Origin: an uncultured Prevotellaceae bacterium
GTDB taxonomy: Bacteria; Bacteroidota; Bacteroidia; Bacteroidales; Muribaculaceae
Length of the DNA: 64,000 nt
NCBI GenBank assembly: GCA_947167995.1
Contig: CAMVKS010000005.1
Span: 1 to 64,000 of the forward strand
Direction of reading: 5' to 3'
This document shows, one piece after another, positions 26,793 through 35,888 of the stretch. The stretch's first letter is position 1. Each line of letters starts with the position of its first letter. Position numbers and translations under genes: made by a program. A model generated the notes under the pieces. That model was not told the DNA's origin, did no database searches, and was given only the letters and a program-made list of their open reading frames with translations.

Positions 26793-27074
26793 ATGAAACG
26801 ATTTATTGCTGTAATGGGTATTGTGGTGTTTGCTGGATTAATATTATTCGCAGCACCAAAGCATAAAAGACGTGTCAAGAATCAGCAAGTGAGAACAACA
26901 AATAAAAATGTTGCAACCCCCAAGAAAAAAACTCAGCCGAAAGAGATTATTGTTGAGTTCAGGTTGGAATATCAGCAAGCATCAGGCCGCGGCTGCAAGA
27001 ATAGTGCTGTGCTGTCGGCTAAACAAGGAGAGTATGGCGGCTACAATCCCAAACAGCCGAATGCCACTTTTTAA
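26793..27074 (+). CDS. Small exported or membrane-anchored basic protein, function unknown
   Basis: A 93-residue protein that I do not recognise. Residues 1-21 (MKRFIAVMGIVVFAGLILFAA) form a signal peptide or membrane anchor. The next 30 residues are very basic (PKHKRRVKNQQVRTTNK and KKKTQPK), and the C-terminal 40 residues contain the sequence GRGCKNSAVLSAKQGEYGGYN with one Cys. A TATCTTTG box at 26757-26764 is a good -7 element about 30 nt upstream, facing away from the ispD promoter. The gene is separate from its neighbours; no operon partner is evident. Confidence 0.55.
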   Translation: MKRFIAVMGIVVFAGLILFAAPKHKRRVKNQQVRTTNKNVATPKKKTQPKEIIVEFRLEYQQASGRGCKNSAVLSAKQGEYGGYNPKQPNATF

Positions 27075-27158
27075 CAGGAGCGACATTTGATCTATTTTTT
27101 TAAATTTGGGTAGCACTACATCCTATTTGTGGTTTACTTTATATATTATCCCTTTTTT

Positions 27159-27902
27159 ATGATAAGACGTCACAAATATTCAATAGGTTATATTATAGTA
27201 TCGGCGGTTCTTGCACTGGTGTTATTTGCATCGGTGTTGTTTGTTGACACTTACAACAATAAGCATCATTACAGCAAAGACATCCCTTATGCTCAGATAT
27301 ATAGCTATGAAGGCACTGAGTATAAAATTTATGACATTTCCTATGCTGATTTTGTCAACACTCTGACACAAATGATTGAGCAAGACTCATTGGCTTGCTA
27401 TGGATTTCCTAAGACCCATTACCTCTCCAAGCAGTATTCTAATATTTCCGAGAACAGATATAAGTTTAATCAATTTTTCGAAGGCAAGTACGACCAGGGG
27501 TTTAGAAGAAGTGAAATAACCTTTTTGATTCCTTACAAAACCGAAGATATTAATTTGACAGGCAATTTATTTCATCCTGGGTATGATAAAACTTTTGGCC
27601 TCACTTACATCAAAGATAAAATACACTTTAAGGTAAGTGTCATATCATCCTCTCCTGTAACATTAGTAGTTGGGAGAAGTGAAGATTTGGATGAACAAAA
27701 AATTAGAGATGAATTAGCTCAGTATTTTGAGGAACATTATCTTAAACATTTATGCAAGTATGAAAGACGTGAATTATTAGACAAATTCTTTTTTAGTTTG
27801 AAATGGTCATTTTTTCACTTCTATTATGTGGTTCTTGTATGGGCGTTTTTATTAGTTTTAATAGTTTTAATTGAGAAACGTATTAATAAGAAAAAGGGTT
27901 GA
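27159..27902 (+). CDS. Two-helix membrane protein of unknown function
   Basis: A 247-residue protein that I cannot assign. It has one membrane helix near the N-terminus (YIIVSAVLALVLFASVLFV), a hydrophilic domain of about 170 residues, and a second helix at the C-terminus (FHFYYVVLVWAFLLVLIVLI) followed by a lysine-rich tail, so the middle domain is probably periplasmic. The ATG at 27159 is preferred over a GTG at 27129, which would add ten hydrophobic residues. The sequence is AT-rich. It follows the small basic protein gene by 84 nt and converges with a lipoprotein gene 57 nt downstream. Confidence 0.6.
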   Translation: MIRRHKYSIGYIIVSAVLALVLFASVLFVDTYNNKHHYSKDIPYAQIYSYEGTEYKIYDISYADFVNTLTQMIEQDSLACYGFPKTHYLSKQYSNISENRYKFNQFFEGKYDQGFRRSEITFLIPYKTEDINLTGNLFHPGYDKTFGLTYIKDKIHFKVSVISSSPVTLVVGRSEDLDEQKIRDELAQYFEEHYLKHLCKYERRELLDKFFFSLKWSFFHFYYVVLVWAFLLVLIVLIEKRINKKKG

Positions 27903-27959
27903 TATTTAAAATAATAATGTTGAAAAAAACATGACCTCTCTTGAGAACGGCATCATGCA

Positions 27960-28415
27960 TCAATTGGCGTTATTATTTTGCACAAATCTGAAAGAATAGA
28001 AAACACCAGCTGTGACACACAAATTCATCGTGCGTTTAGAAGCAGAGCTGTAAAATGATAATGGTTCGAAAGTAACGACCAGGTCGCCATCGGCCAAACA
28101 CTGAACATGTGTCCATTGTCCAGAGAGATCTTTCCAATCATTATTATCGATGTTGGGCATGAATAACTCACCGTCTTCTTCAATAGACGAAATCCAAAAA
28201 GCGCTGTAATTCTTGCAATGAAACTTATAGCTGCCACCGCTTGCCGGCACTTGATACGCATTGTCAACCATTGAAAGTCCGCTCACATCATTCCATTCCA
28301 TTGGATACCAATCACCATCACCAGGCAACCTTTGTTTCTCACACGAGTTAAGCGTAATGCCTGCAATTGCAAGCATCAACAGCAGTTGAAATAATATTTG
28401 TGTTGTTTTTGTCAT
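27960..28415 (-). CDS. Lipoprotein with possible BACON-like domain
   Basis: A 151-residue lipoprotein. The signal peptide ends LAIAGITLNSCEKQ, with Cys as the lipidated residue. The mature part begins with an acidic, aromatic stretch and continues VPASGGSYKFHCKNYSAFWISSI, which resembles the VPASGGS entry strand of BACON-type immunoglobulin-like domains in Bacteroidota. The C-terminal half ends in beta-rich sequence (RTMNLCVTAGVFYSFRFVQ). The ATG at 28415 is used because it starts a standard signal peptide; an earlier in-frame start at 28511 adds an unlikely leader. It is transcribed divergently from the next lipoprotein gene. Confidence 0.65.
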   Translation of the reverse strand: MTKTTQILFQLLLMLAIAGITLNSCEKQRLPGDGDWYPMEWNDVSGLSMVDNAYQVPASGGSYKFHCKNYSAFWISSIEEDGELFMPNIDNNDWKDLSGQWTHVQCLADGDLVVTFEPLSFYSSASKRTMNLCVTAGVFYSFRFVQNNNAN

Positions 28416-28474
28416 AATCGTTTTTATTATTATAATTTGCAATACCAAAAATCTTGCATCAAGAATGGCACTTT

Positions 28475-28506
28475 TTTGCAAAAATAATGCAAGATTTCTA
28501 ACTTTG
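28475..28506 (+). promoter_or_regulatory. Promoter of lipoprotein gene 28547-29467
   Basis: TTTG at 28475-28478 and TAACTTTG at 28499-28506 are 20 nt apart, matching the Bacteroidota consensus. Transcription would begin near 28512, about 35 nt before the ATG. Confidence 0.75.
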
Positions 28507-28546
28507 TGCATTAATAGAATAGAAATGACTATTAAATTTTGAGATT

Positions 28547-29467
28547 ATGACACTAAAATTGAACTTTCTGTTGCTTGCTGCAATTGCCGTGATGATGACG
28601 GCTTGCGGCAAAAATAATGAGCCATTAAATCGCAGTAAGTTAGAGATTAAACGCGACACTCCTGTGCGCGCGACGCCACTTCTTGCCAGTTATGCTCAAC
28701 AACACGATGGGCTCACAATATGGCCCTCAACAGTTGTTGACGACAGCGGACTCACTGGTGAAGCTGGAGATTACTCTTACTGGCAAGAACATAAAAATGA
28801 GGCTCAAACCATCGAGGAATTGATGGCTATGTGCGATATACCCGACGACAAGTTGCAAGCCATGTCGACAGCAAATCTGGCGCGTACCTGCTATAATCAT
28901 CCCTACGCCTTTGTTTACACAGCGCAAAACATAATATATCAGGGATTCTTTTTTATGACCCAAGCCAACTGTTACAGGGAACTGATGCAGCGCAAGACAG
29001 GTGCTTTGGAGTTGCTTAACCTCTATTGCAAGCAAGAATACACCACTAATGGTTTTGCACTCAATGCACTATCCTTGTTCTTGATGACGGCAGTTGATTA
29101 CAATGCGCTGAATCAAGAGCAGTTGGCACGGCTTTCAGCAGAGACTTTCAATAAGATAGACAACATAATAGCGGTTGACGGTGGTGTCCATGGTGGTGCC
29201 CATTATTATCTTGAAGGGCTTCAATTTCCATATTTGATTGGAGCATTCATCGCCTATCATTACGACGCTTCGCTTAGTGATGACAATGTGAATTTACTGA
29301 AAGCCTTCATTACTGTCACAGGACTTCCTGGGTTTAGTGTCAAAGGAGTAATCATCACTGCCGAGGACGTTTCTCAAGCGACTCTGATAATCTCTCAAAG
29401 CCTCGAGCGCATGATGACTCGTACCATTGATGGTAATGGAAAGGCCTTTTTGGAGGATGGCCAATAA
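28547..29467 (+). CDS. Lipoprotein of unknown function
   Basis: A 306-residue lipoprotein: signal peptide LNFLLLAAIAVMMTAC with the lipidated Cys at residue 20. The mature protein looks mainly helical, with segments such as YNHPYAFVYTAQNIIYQGFFFMTQANCYRELMQR and a Gly/His-rich turn GGVHGGAHYYLEG near residue 210. I do not recognise the family. It has its own consensus promoter and is followed by a strong terminator at 29522-29561, so it is a single-gene unit. Confidence 0.65.
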   Translation: MTLKLNFLLLAAIAVMMTACGKNNEPLNRSKLEIKRDTPVRATPLLASYAQQHDGLTIWPSTVVDDSGLTGEAGDYSYWQEHKNEAQTIEELMAMCDIPDDKLQAMSTANLARTCYNHPYAFVYTAQNIIYQGFFFMTQANCYRELMQRKTGALELLNLYCKQEYTTNGFALNALSLFLMTAVDYNALNQEQLARLSAETFNKIDNIIAVDGGVHGGAHYYLEGLQFPYLIGAFIAYHYDASLSDDNVNLLKAFITVTGLPGFSVKGVIITAEDVSQATLIISQSLERMMTRTIDGNGKAFLEDGQ

Positions 29468-29521
29468 TATATCTGAGAAAGAATATGCATTTTTTATAGC
29501 AAATTCATGTGCACTGAGAGT

Positions 29522-29561
29522 TGGAGCAACTTTGAAATGTCATGGTTGCTCCACTTTTTTT
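29522..29561. terminator. Intrinsic terminator after lipoprotein gene
   Basis: A 9-bp stem TGGAGCAAC (29522-29530) with GTTGCTCCA (29545-29553), a 14-nt loop and a run of seven T residues. It serves the plus-strand lipoprotein gene and lies between convergent genes. Confidence 0.8.
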
Positions 29562-29600
29562 GACATGCCTTTTTATGGCAACTCAAATTGTGGGGTTTGA

Positions 29601-30503
29601 TTATTTCCTAATCCTGTGGTGTGAATTGCTGTTGATTACGAGCCACACTCCTGTGAATATCAATAGGGTGGAGGCAAGGTGCTGCCAGCGCAGGGTCGCA
29701 AGGCCCATTCCAATGCTGGCAATGCTTGCTATTAGTGGTTGGAGATAGTTGTAGGTGCTCACTGTGGTGGGAGCAAGCACTCGTTGAGCATTGGTCACGA
29801 TTATGAAGTTGACAAAAGTGCACACCACAATAATAAATGCGATTTCAAGAAATACTTGAGAGGTAATGGTTTGGATATCAAGCGAGAGCATTTCGTGAAT
29901 AGTGACTGGTAAGATGGCAATGGCAGCAAAAGTGAACATCCACTTGTTGAACACGAGCACATGATAACGGCGTATTACCGACGGGAAAACCGTAAGATAA
30001 ACGGCAAACCCCAACTGGCTGCCGAGAATTATCAAGTCGCCACGATAGTCGGCAGCGTGTCCCGCCTGCGGGGCATTGCTCATGATTAACAGGCATGCAC
30101 CGGCAAAGCCTAATAATATGCCTGCCGAAGTCTTGACCGTGATGTGCTCATGCATGATGAGTGCCGCCATGAGCATGGCAAAGATGGGCTGCGAAGTGAC
30201 CTCTATCGCCGAGTTGATGGGCGATGTGAGCTCAACGCCCACAATAAATCCCCCTTGGGCAATCACCACTCCCAGCAGTCCTGCAACGGCCATTAGCATC
30301 ATGTCGCGGCGAGGCACACGCTGGCGAGGTGCAAAAGGCGCGGCACACCACAACAGCACTGCCGCTCCGCTGATGCGCAACGTTGCCAGTTGCAGTCCTG
30401 TGAGACTTTGATTTATGATGTCCTTGCTCAGAGGAGACATAAGGCCAAATGCCACCATGGCAAATAGCAGTCCCACATGTGCTCTTCCTCTCTCGCCTAT
30501 CAT
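29601..30503 (-). CDS. EamA-family (DMT superfamily) transporter
   Basis: A 300-residue inner-membrane protein with ten hydrophobic segments arranged as two repeats of five, the hallmark of EamA transporters. The first repeat starts VGLLFAMVAFGLMSPLSKDII and contains a cluster of small residues (GVELTSPINSAIEVTSQPIFAMLMAALI); the second ends with ASIASIGMGLATLRWQHLASTLLIFTGVWLV. Substrates of this family range from amino acids to metabolites and cannot be deduced here. TAATTTTG on the minus strand (complement of 30542-30549) is a plausible -7 element. It converges with the lipoprotein gene upstream on the map. Confidence 0.85.
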   Translation of the reverse strand: MIGERGRAHVGLLFAMVAFGLMSPLSKDIINQSLTGLQLATLRISGAAVLLWCAAPFAPRQRVPRRDMMLMAVAGLLGVVIAQGGFIVGVELTSPINSAIEVTSQPIFAMLMAALIMHEHITVKTSAGILLGFAGACLLIMSNAPQAGHAADYRGDLIILGSQLGFAVYLTVFPSVIRRYHVLVFNKWMFTFAAIAILPVTIHEMLSLDIQTITSQVFLEIAFIIVVCTFVNFIIVTNAQRVLAPTTVSTYNYLQPLIASIASIGMGLATLRWQHLASTLLIFTGVWLVINSNSHHRIRK

Positions 30504-30620
30504 TATGTGTGCCGTTACTAATGCGATATTTTTTTGAGCTGCAAAATTACAACTAAAATTCGTAATACACAGCGAGCAGTGGTAACAAAACTTGAAATAT
30601 TAAAATAAATAGCGAAAAAG

Positions 30621-30652
30621 GCCCAATTGTTGGGCAAAAATGTGTACTTTTG
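30621..30652 (+). promoter_or_regulatory. Promoter region of dockerin gene with overlapping palindrome
   Basis: TACTTTTG at 30645-30652 is a good -7 element. The expected -33 position is occupied by a perfect palindrome, GCCCAA-TTG-TTGGGC (30621-30635), rather than TTTG. This may be a regulator-binding site; that is inference. Confidence 0.45.
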
Positions 30653-30696
30653 CGCCCAAAATAAAAATTCACATTACTAATTAAACAACTATTTTA

Positions 30697-31755
30697 ATGA
30701 AAACATTTAAGACCTTATGGGTAGCGCTGACTGTGATTGCCAGCTGTTTCTCGGCTCAAGCCAAAGAATATCAACCCAAATTCCTGTGTGGAGTGGTGAA
30801 AGCCGACTCCTGGACCGATGGCAACAACATGGAGGGCATATATGAGTTTGACCTTGCCAGTGCCACACTCACCAAGCTCACCGAGGGCCGTGACGTGTAT
30901 CAAGCCCCTCTGGGTGGAGCTGTTTATGAGGACGGCCTTATGAAAGGCATCCATTTCAAGACTGTTTGGGACGACTTTGAGCAGACCAACACTTATGTCC
31001 TTTACCATGTACAGTATGATATGACTACATGGGAACGCACCAAGGCTTATGCTTTGAGCACAATGGACCGCAACTATATCTCAAGCTGCGGCTTGGCTCA
31101 TGACCCAGTGACTGGTAAGAACTATGGTATTTTCTACAACTTCAATATGAGTTGGGAGGTTGTGAACCGCAAACTTGCCGCAATAGATTTCTCTACCAAT
31201 ACCCCAATACGCACTATCATTGGCACAGCCTCCATTCCAATGGCTGCCATAGCATTCAACGATCAGGGCATACTCTACGGTGTAGGACAAGACGGCTGGC
31301 TCTATGCAATAAGTACAGCCAATCCTGGTGCCATTGGTGAGATTGAGGTGTTCCCAATGGGCGACATGGGATTTGAGGACAATATTTCGACCAATCCCAG
31401 CACTATGACCTACGACAAGCGCACAGGCAAGTTCTACTGGGCTGTGGTTCTCAACGACCAGAAGAGTTACATCTATGAGATTAACCCAACAATAGGTCAG
31501 GTATCGGCCACTCAGCTCATGCAGCTTCCCGACAATTCCTGGCTCGTGAACATGGAAGTGATTGAGCAGCAAGAGTCTGGTGTTGTAGGCGACGTGAACT
31601 GCGATGGTGAGGTGACAACAATCGACATCACATGCCTTTACAACTATCTGCTTAATGGCGATGAAACCTTCATCGACACCAGCGACGTAGATGGTGACGG
31701 ATTTATTAATAGCGTCGATATCACAGTCATCTATAACATACTTTTAGGAGATTAA
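30697..31755 (+). CDS. Secreted protein with C-terminal dockerin-type repeats
   Basis: A 352-residue exported protein. The signal peptide is about MKTFKTLWVALTVIASCFSAQA. Residues 30-290 form a beta-propeller-like region with repeated short strands (GIYEFDLASATLTKL, KLAAIDFSTNTPIRTI, GILYGVGQDGWLYAIS). The C-terminus has two calcium-binding dockerin loops, DVNCDGEVTTID at 299-310 and DVDGDGFINSVD at 330-341, each followed by a short helix. Dockerins bind cohesins in cellulosomes, but in Bacteroidales the same repeat often ends secreted proteins without any known scaffold; no cohesin gene is in this window. It is a single-gene unit with its own promoter and terminator. Confidence 0.8.
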   Translation: MKTFKTLWVALTVIASCFSAQAKEYQPKFLCGVVKADSWTDGNNMEGIYEFDLASATLTKLTEGRDVYQAPLGGAVYEDGLMKGIHFKTVWDDFEQTNTYVLYHVQYDMTTWERTKAYALSTMDRNYISSCGLAHDPVTGKNYGIFYNFNMSWEVVNRKLAAIDFSTNTPIRTIIGTASIPMAAIAFNDQGILYGVGQDGWLYAISTANPGAIGEIEVFPMGDMGFEDNISTNPSTMTYDKRTGKFYWAVVLNDQKSYIYEINPTIGQVSATQLMQLPDNSWLVNMEVIEQQESGVVGDVNCDGEVTTIDITCLYNYLLNGDETFIDTSDVDGDGFINSVDITVIYNILLGD

Positions 31756-31779
31756 TCAATGCATAATGCAAGATAACGA

Positions 31780-31813
31780 CAAGTGTCTCAATTTACCGAG
31801 GCACTTGTTTTTT
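31780..31813 (+). terminator. Intrinsic terminator of the dockerin gene
   Basis: A 10-bp stem CAAGTGTCTC (31780-31789) with GAGGCACTTG (31798-31807), one wobble pair, an 8-nt loop and six T residues. Confidence 0.88.
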
Positions 31814-31901
31814 GGGCTATATATAAAAGCCTATCACAACCTCCCTCAAAGCTTGCCAACCTTGATAAGAAGACAAGACCATTGCCTCTCATTCTCACGT
31901 T

Positions 31902-31933
31902 TTTGTCATTGTCAACTATATTAACTAACTTTG
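31902..31933 (+). promoter_or_regulatory. Promoter of ispE
   Basis: TTTG at 31902-31905 and TAACTTTG at 31926-31933 with 20 nt between them match the Bacteroidota consensus. The start of transcription would lie about 17 nt before the ispE ATG. Confidence 0.78.
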
Positions 31934-31955
31934 CACTCGGTTTTAAGCGAGAATT

Positions 31956-32777
31956 ATGATAACTTTTCCTAATGCAAAGATAAATTTAGGTCTCAACATA
32001 GTGGAGCGTCGTCCCGACGGCTATCACAACCTTGAGACGGTGTTCTACCCGATAGGCCTCACCGATGTTCTGGAGATAGTGCCAGCTCATGGCAGCGAGT
32101 CTACTCTCACAACCTATGGCAACCATGTGGATTGTGATGTCGAGAAGAACTTGGTGATGAAGGCATTACGCTTAATGCAGCTGCACTATGAAGTGCCTGA
32201 GGTCGATATCTTCCTCTACAAGCACATCCCCGACGGTGCCGGGTTGGGAGGTGGCTCGAGCGATGCCGCCAGCACGATGCTGATGCTCAACGACATGTTT
32301 GGCTTGGGTATCGTGAAAGAGGAACTCGCACGTCAAGCAGCAACTTTGGGTGCCGATTGTCCTTTCTTCATCTACAACAAGCCTGTGATGGCAACGGGAA
32401 TTGGAGACATTCTTGTACCCATTGATGTGAAACTCGAGGGCATGCATTTGCTGCTTGTAAAGCCCGATGTGAGTGTGCCTACCAGGGTGGCCTATTCTCG
32501 AGTGACACCCACCCCCAGCACCTCAAGTCTTGAAGCCGATATGACAAAGACTGTGAGCCAGTGGAGTGGCGTGGTGAAAAACGATTTCGAGCCCAGTGTC
32601 TTTGCCTCTTATCCCGAGTTGGCAACGATTAAAAAAACTATTGAAAATGGTGGCGCACTTTATGCCTCGATGTCTGGCTCGGGCTCGTCTGTTTTTGGCA
32701 TCTTTAATGATGTCAATATGGCAGAAAAAACAAGGGATGAATTCCCAAATACTACCTCTTTTGTCATACCTTTATAA
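31956..32777 (+). CDS. ispE: 4-diphosphocytidyl-2-C-methyl-D-erythritol kinase
   Basis: Phosphorylates CDP-methylerythritol in the MEP isoprenoid pathway, the step after IspD, whose gene is 5 kb upstream. The 273-residue GHMP kinase has the substrate-side start FPNAKINLGLNIVERRPDGYHNL, the ATP-binding loop PDGAGLGGGSSDAA near residue 92 and the C-terminal glycine motif YASMSGSGSSVFGIF near residue 237. Length is slightly short but normal for Bacteroidota. A consensus promoter precedes it, and grpE follows after 75 nt. Confidence 0.95.
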   Translation: MITFPNAKINLGLNIVERRPDGYHNLETVFYPIGLTDVLEIVPAHGSESTLTTYGNHVDCDVEKNLVMKALRLMQLHYEVPEVDIFLYKHIPDGAGLGGGSSDAASTMLMLNDMFGLGIVKEELARQAATLGADCPFFIYNKPVMATGIGDILVPIDVKLEGMHLLLVKPDVSVPTRVAYSRVTPTPSTSSLEADMTKTVSQWSGVVKNDFEPSVFASYPELATIKKTIENGGALYASMSGSGSSVFGIFNDVNMAEKTRDEFPNTTSFVIPL

Positions 32778-32852
32778 TAATGTGTACTGGCAAAGTTTTT
32801 GCAATAGAACTATAAGAAATATAAACAAGAACGAAATAAAACGAATAACAAT

Positions 32853-33464
32853 ATGGGTAAAAAGAATAAGAAACAGAATAAAAAACAGGCCGAAGAACCT
32901 GAAGTAGAGGTGATGCAGGAAGAAGTGAACGAGCAGGAGCCCGAGCTTCAAGTTGAACTTGATGAGCAAGAACAAGAGCAGGGCGATGAAGCGGCCGACC
33001 AGGCTTCTCCCGAAGAGCAAATACAGTTGCTTAAGGACGAGCTCGAGAAGGAAAAGAAAGAATATCTATTCCTGATGGCCGACTTCGATAACTACCGCAA
33101 GCGCACTCTGCAAGAGAAGCAGGACCTCATTAAGAACGGTGGGGAGAAGGTGCTCGAGGGTATCCTTCCTGTTGTTGACGATATAGAACGCGCTATCGAT
33201 GCCATTGCTCAGGGGGGTGACCTTGATAGTTTGAAAGAAGGTGTGGATCTTATTCACAACAAACTCATAAACTATCTCAAGAGCAACAATGTCAAGCCCA
33301 TTGAGTCGACAGGAGAGCTTTTCGACACCGACTTTCACGAGGCTGTAACCACCTTCCCTGCTTCAACCGAAGACCAGAAAGGAAAGGTCATCGACACTGT
33401 GCTCAAAGGCTACACACTCAACGACAAAGTGCTGCGCCATGCCAAGGTTGTAGTAGGACAGTAG
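32853..33464 (+). CDS. grpE: Nucleotide exchange factor GrpE
   Basis: Releases ADP from DnaK in the Hsp70 cycle. The 203-residue protein has a lysine-rich then strongly acidic, low-complexity N-terminus (residues 1-55, rich in E and Q), a long coiled coil (EEQIQLLKDELEKEKKEYLFLMADFDNYRKRT) and the C-terminal beta domain, including AVTTFPASTEDQKGKVIDTVLKGYTLNDKVLRHAKVVVGQ with the family's closing signature. dnaJ follows after 93 nt, the usual pairing in Bacteroidota; dnaK is not in the window. No CIRCE-type inverted repeat is seen upstream. Confidence 0.95.
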   Translation: MGKKNKKQNKKQAEEPEVEVMQEEVNEQEPELQVELDEQEQEQGDEAADQASPEEQIQLLKDELEKEKKEYLFLMADFDNYRKRTLQEKQDLIKNGGEKVLEGILPVVDDIERAIDAIAQGGDLDSLKEGVDLIHNKLINYLKSNNVKPIESTGELFDTDFHEAVTTFPASTEDQKGKVIDTVLKGYTLNDKVLRHAKVVVGQ

Positions 33465-33557
33465 AACCAAAAGAGTTACTAAATCAACAGAGCTTTAACT
33501 CCTTTATTTCCTTTAATTCTTTTATTAAAAAGCATTTTTTAAGTCAATAATAATATC

Positions 33558-34721
33558 ATGGCAAAGAGAGATTTTTACGAGGTTCTTGGCGTTGACCGCA
33601 ACGCCGATGCCGATGCGCTGAAAAAAGCGTATCGTAAACTCGCTATACAATATCATCCCGACAGGCAGCAGGGAAAATCCGAAGCCGAGAAAAAAGATGC
33701 CGAAGAGAAGTTCAAAGAGGCTGCCGAAGCCTATGATGTACTCAGCGACCCCGACAAGAGGGCTCGATATGACCAACTTGGACCTGACGCCTACGACCAA
33801 ATGGGAGGAGGCGGCTTCTCGGGTGGCATGTCGATGGAAGACATCTTCAGGCAGTTTGGAGACCTCTTTGGAGGGTTTGGTGGATTTGGCGGCTTCGGGG
33901 GCTTTGGCGGTGCTTCGGGAGGAAACGCTGTTAATCATGGCACCAATCTGAGGGTGCGTGTGAAAGTTAACCTAAAGGAAGTTGCCAACGGCACCGAGAA
34001 GAAAATAAAAGTACCGCGTCAAGTATCGTGTCAGGCTTGTCATGGCACAGGTGCTAAAAACGGAACTGCACTCGAGACTTGCTCTAATTGTAGAGGCTCG
34101 GGGGTCGAGGTCCGCATCAGACGCACTATCCTTGGACAGATGCAGACTCAGAGCACATGTAGCGTGTGCGGAGGCTCTGGAAAGAAGATTAAGGAGCGCT
34201 GCCCCGATTGTGGAGGCAATGGTCTCATCAAAAAAGAGGAAGTGGTTACTATAAGTATCCCTGCTGGAGTACAAGAGGGCATGATGCTCAACATGCGCGG
34301 AAAAGGCAACGACGCTCCTGGTGGTGGAGTGCCCGGCGACCTGCAGATCGTAATCGAGGAACAACGCGACGAGCAACTCATTCGCGACGAGCAAGATCTT
34401 ATCTACAACCTCATGATCGACTTCCCAACGGCTGCTTTGGGTGGCAAAGTCGAGATCCCAACTGTCGACGGTCGGGCAAGAGTCACAATAGAACCTGGCA
34501 CTCAGCCAGGCAAGGTGTTGAGGCTCAGAGGCAAAGGACTGCCGTCGGTGAGCGGATATGGAAAGGGTGACCTGCTCGTGAATGTTATGGTTTACGTTCC
34601 AGAGAACCTGAGCGCATCCGAGAAACGCACTATCGAGTCGCTTAGGGAATCAGGGTCATTCAAGCCCAACAGCTCTACTAAAGAGCGCATCTTCAGTCGA
34701 TTGCGCCACATGTTCGACTAA
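33558..34721 (+). CDS. dnaJ: Chaperone DnaJ
   Basis: Hsp40 co-chaperone that delivers clients to DnaK. The 387-residue protein has the J domain at residues 1-75 with the essential HPD in YHPDRQQ, a Gly/Phe-rich linker ([14 protein letters not shown], about residues 105-125), four zinc-binding repeats [24 protein letters not shown] and CPDCGGNG (about residues 157-225), and a C-terminal peptide-binding domain. It follows grpE in the same direction. After the stop comes a six-unit 10-bp tandem repeat. Confidence 0.96.
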   Translation: MAKRDFYEVLGVDRNADADALKKAYRKLAIQYHPDRQQGKSEAEKKDAEEKFKEAAEAYDVLSDPDKRARYDQLGPDAYDQMGGGGFSGGMSMEDIFRQFGDLFGGFGGFGGFGGFGGASGGNAVNHGTNLRVRVKVNLKEVANGTEKKIKVPRQVSCQACHGTGAKNGTALETCSNCRGSGVEVRIRRTILGQMQTQSTCSVCGGSGKKIKERCPDCGGNGLIKKEEVVTISIPAGVQEGMMLNMRGKGNDAPGGGVPGDLQIVIEEQRDEQLIRDEQDLIYNLMIDFPTAALGGKVEIPTVDGRARVTIEPGTQPGKVLRLRGKGLPSVSGYGKGDLLVNVMVYVPENLSASEKRTIESLRESGSFKPNSSTKERIFSRLRHMFD

Positions 34722-34750
34722 GTATTATTAAATTCAAAAAATTTAAGATT

Positions 34751-34810
34751 CATAGCCACTCATAGCTATTCTTAGTTATTCATAGCTATTCTTAGCTACT
34801 CATAGTCACT
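34751..34810. repeat. Six-unit 10-bp tandem repeat
   Basis: Six consecutive decamers of the type CATAGCTATT / CTTAGTTATT fill the gap between dnaJ and the RluA-family gene. The same decamer family recurs at 45961-46070 before dnaN. Confidence 0.85.
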
Positions 34811-34822
34811 CCTACTCAAGAT

Positions 34823-35758
34823 ATGAAGAATCGAAGATTTATGTTCAACGGACCGCGTGTGCCGCGGCATGAAATGAAAGTGACCACTTTTCTCGCCAAC
34901 GAGGAAATGGGGTTGCTCGACTTCATCCTCAAGAAGATGGATGGTATCAGCCGTAACAAGGCTAAGGGACTGCTGAGTCACTCTCTCGTGAAAGTGGATG
35001 GCAATGTCGAAAAACAGTACAACTTTCTTGTCAAGCCCAATATGGTCGTAGAGGTCATCAAGAACCCAAGATTCATGCCCATGAGAAACTTCGACCAGTT
35101 CTTCTCCATCCTTTATGAGGACGAATACCTTATCGTTGTCGATAAAGCCGATGGCGTGCTGTCGATGGGCGTGGGAAGGGGTAGCTTGAACATGAAGATA
35201 CTTTTAGACCAGTATTTCGCCTATACCAAGCAGCGTTGCACAGCACATGTGGTGCACAGGCTCGACACTCGAACTTCGGGGGTCATGGTCTATGCCAAGT
35301 CGGTCGAAGTACAGCAGACGCTTGTCAATAATTGGCATGCACATGTTCGTGACAGGCGATATGTGGCTGTTGTTGAGGGAGCTATGGAGAGTGACCATGG
35401 GCACGTCGAGAGCTGGCTGCGCGACACTCCGTCACGCAAGGTCGTGAGCAGCCCGTTCAACAACGGTGGCAAATGGGCAAGCACCGACTGGTGGCTGCTC
35501 GATAGTAACGATGACTTTTCGCTCATTGAGCTGCACCTCAACACTGGAAGAAAAAACCAGATACGTGTTCACATGGAAGTGCTGGGGCATCCTGTTGTGG
35601 GCGACTACAAGTATGGCAGCATCGAGGATTCGTTGGGACGATTAGGGCTCCATGCTTTTCGACTCGCTTTCTTGCATCCCGTCACACACGAGGAACTCGA
35701 GTTTGAGACTCCTTTCCCTGCTTGCTTCTTCGACCTCTTTCCAGAGCAGCTCGTCTGA
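34823..35758 (+). CDS. RluA-family RNA pseudouridine synthase
   Basis: Isomerises uridine to pseudouridine in rRNA or tRNA. The 311-residue protein has an S4-like N-terminal RNA-binding region (LLDFILKKMDGISRNKAKGLLSHSLVKVDG), the catalytic motif VHRLDTRTSGVMV with Asp near residue 149, and KNQIRVHMEVLGHPVVGDYKYG in the C-terminal core. RluC/RluD-type domain order fits 23S rRNA modification, but target sites cannot be read from the sequence. It stands downstream of the dnaJ tandem repeat, with no clear promoter box. Confidence 0.88.
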   Translation: MKNRRFMFNGPRVPRHEMKVTTFLANEEMGLLDFILKKMDGISRNKAKGLLSHSLVKVDGNVEKQYNFLVKPNMVVEVIKNPRFMPMRNFDQFFSILYEDEYLIVVDKADGVLSMGVGRGSLNMKILLDQYFAYTKQRCTAHVVHRLDTRTSGVMVYAKSVEVQQTLVNNWHAHVRDRRYVAVVEGAMESDHGHVESWLRDTPSRKVVSSPFNNGGKWASTDWWLLDSNDDFSLIELHLNTGRKNQIRVHMEVLGHPVVGDYKYGSIEDSLGRLGLHAFRLAFLHPVTHEELEFETPFPACFFDLFPEQLV

Positions 35759-35848
35759 TTTTTTCATGAACAAATCATAATAGTAATGTCACAACACGAG
35801 AATAGTTGATGACATTATTGTTGTATTATGAGGTTACAGTTTTCTATT

Positions 35849-35880
35849 TTTGGTTTATTGCGAAATTATCACTAACTTTG
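35849..35880 (+). promoter_or_regulatory. Promoter of the radical SAM operon
   Basis: TTTG at 35849-35852 and TAACTTTG at 35873-35880, 20 nt apart, match the Bacteroidota consensus. The expected transcription start (35885-35887) is only a few nucleotides before the ATG at 35889, so the mRNA may be nearly leaderless. Confidence 0.75.
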
Positions 35881-35888
35881 TCTCCGTG

